A stretch of DNA of 64,000 nucleotides from Drosophila miranda (lineage: Eukaryota; Arthropoda; Insecta; Diptera; Drosophilidae), in contig NC_046673.1 in NCBI RefSeq assembly GCF_003369915.1, forward strand, positions 4,696,001 to 4,760,000. The letters are read 5' to 3'. The translations under genes were made by a program, and so were the position numbers. This document shows, piece by piece, positions 63,851-64,000 of this stretch. How positions within the stretch are numbered: the first letter of the stretch is position 1; each line of letters starts with the position of its first letter. The notes under the pieces are model-generated. The model saw only the letters and a list, made by a program, of their open reading frames with translations. It had not been told where the DNA came from and searched no databases.

Positions 63851-64000
63851 CCCTTATAAATGAAAGCCTGGCAGACGAGTTAGGATTACATGGGCCCAAA
63901 GAAAGTCTGACATTGCAATGGTTTGGAGAAAAGACATCAACGGAATTGGTCAGCCGATTTAATATTGGAATATCTGATGAACGTGGAGGCAAGGTCTATG

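Larger units (their letters stand above)
47808..64000 (+). repeat. Segmental duplication, copy C (direct partner of 14687-37126)
   Basis: Same block order and orientation as copy A, with higher similarity in some intervals than others. It continues past the window edge. It lacks the short-LTR gypsy element at the equivalent of 25817. Confidence 0.95.
61799..64000 (+). mobile_element. BEL/Pao retrotransposon, copy C, 5' part (runs off the window)
   Basis: 5' LTR 61799-62105. gag 62483-63850 with DUF1759-like and CCHC regions as in copy A, then the frameshifted start of protease (DEGSAVTLINESLADELG). The window ends within protease, so whether this copy has the template-switch insertion cannot be seen. 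Confidence 0.92.

Overview
The window looks like pericentromeric, Y-linked or similar repeat-rich heterochromatin of a Drosophila species. The genus call rests on DINE-1/INE-1-type Helitron-like modules with their (GACAGACGG)n stretch and flanking conserved block, a P-element-type transposase relic, Drosophila-style hAT, Ty3/gypsy, BEL/Pao and non-LTR elements, and a recognisable 3' piece of the germline DEAD-box gene vasa. No intact host gene is visible. Nearly everything is transposon sequence, relics of it, or duplicated copies of the same mosaic.

Layout. 1-5.2 kb: unrecognised AT-rich sequence, one exon-like ORF (682-900), an inverted/direct repeat family and a DINE-1 fragment. 5.2-14.8 kb: a P-type transposase pseudogene split at 6198/14687 by an 8.5-kb tRNA-Lys-primed Ty3/gypsy element (Osvaldo-like, minus strand; gag, pol and an unusual third ORF; 4-bp TSD ATAA). 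14.8-25.8 kb (copy A): gag-like piece, 34-bp minisatellite, integrase fragment, long non-coding block, internally deleted gypsy element, hAT C-terminal fragment, DINE-1, a gene-like fragment, an LTR-like block, and a vasa 3' fragment on the minus strand next to the C-terminal end of a second hAT. 25.8-32.4 kb: a young gypsy element with 110-bp LTRs (5-bp TSD ATTTC), itself split by a 5'-truncated non-LTR retrotransposon. 32.4-34.9 kb: rest of the hAT end, a TIR/subterminal-repeat element (called element E here) and the hAT N-terminal half. 34.9-42.1 kb: a BEL/Pao element (5-bp TSD CATTG) carrying a 1.06-kb template-switch insertion. 42.1-47.6 kb (copy B, inverted): hAT middle, element E, hAT C-terminus, vasa fragment on the plus strand, and so on out to DINE-1. 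47.6-64 kb (copy C): direct repeat of copy A, through vasa (minus), element E, hAT and the start of BEL, without the gypsy insertion.

The window is therefore at least two tandem units of a roughly 26-27-kb ancestral amplicon (about 41.6 kb between P fragments here, inflated by two later LTR insertions). Each unit seems to hold vasa fragments in both orientations. The three vasa fragments encode the same protein sequence. Divergence between A and C is patchy, which suggests gene conversion.

The most interesting reading is that this is an amplified, transposon-dense locus carrying vasa sequence in sense and antisense orientation. That is the structure expected of a small-RNA (piRNA/siRNA) source locus aimed at vasa, comparable in principle to the AT-chX repeats of D. 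melanogaster. This is inference from structure; no expression evidence is available here.
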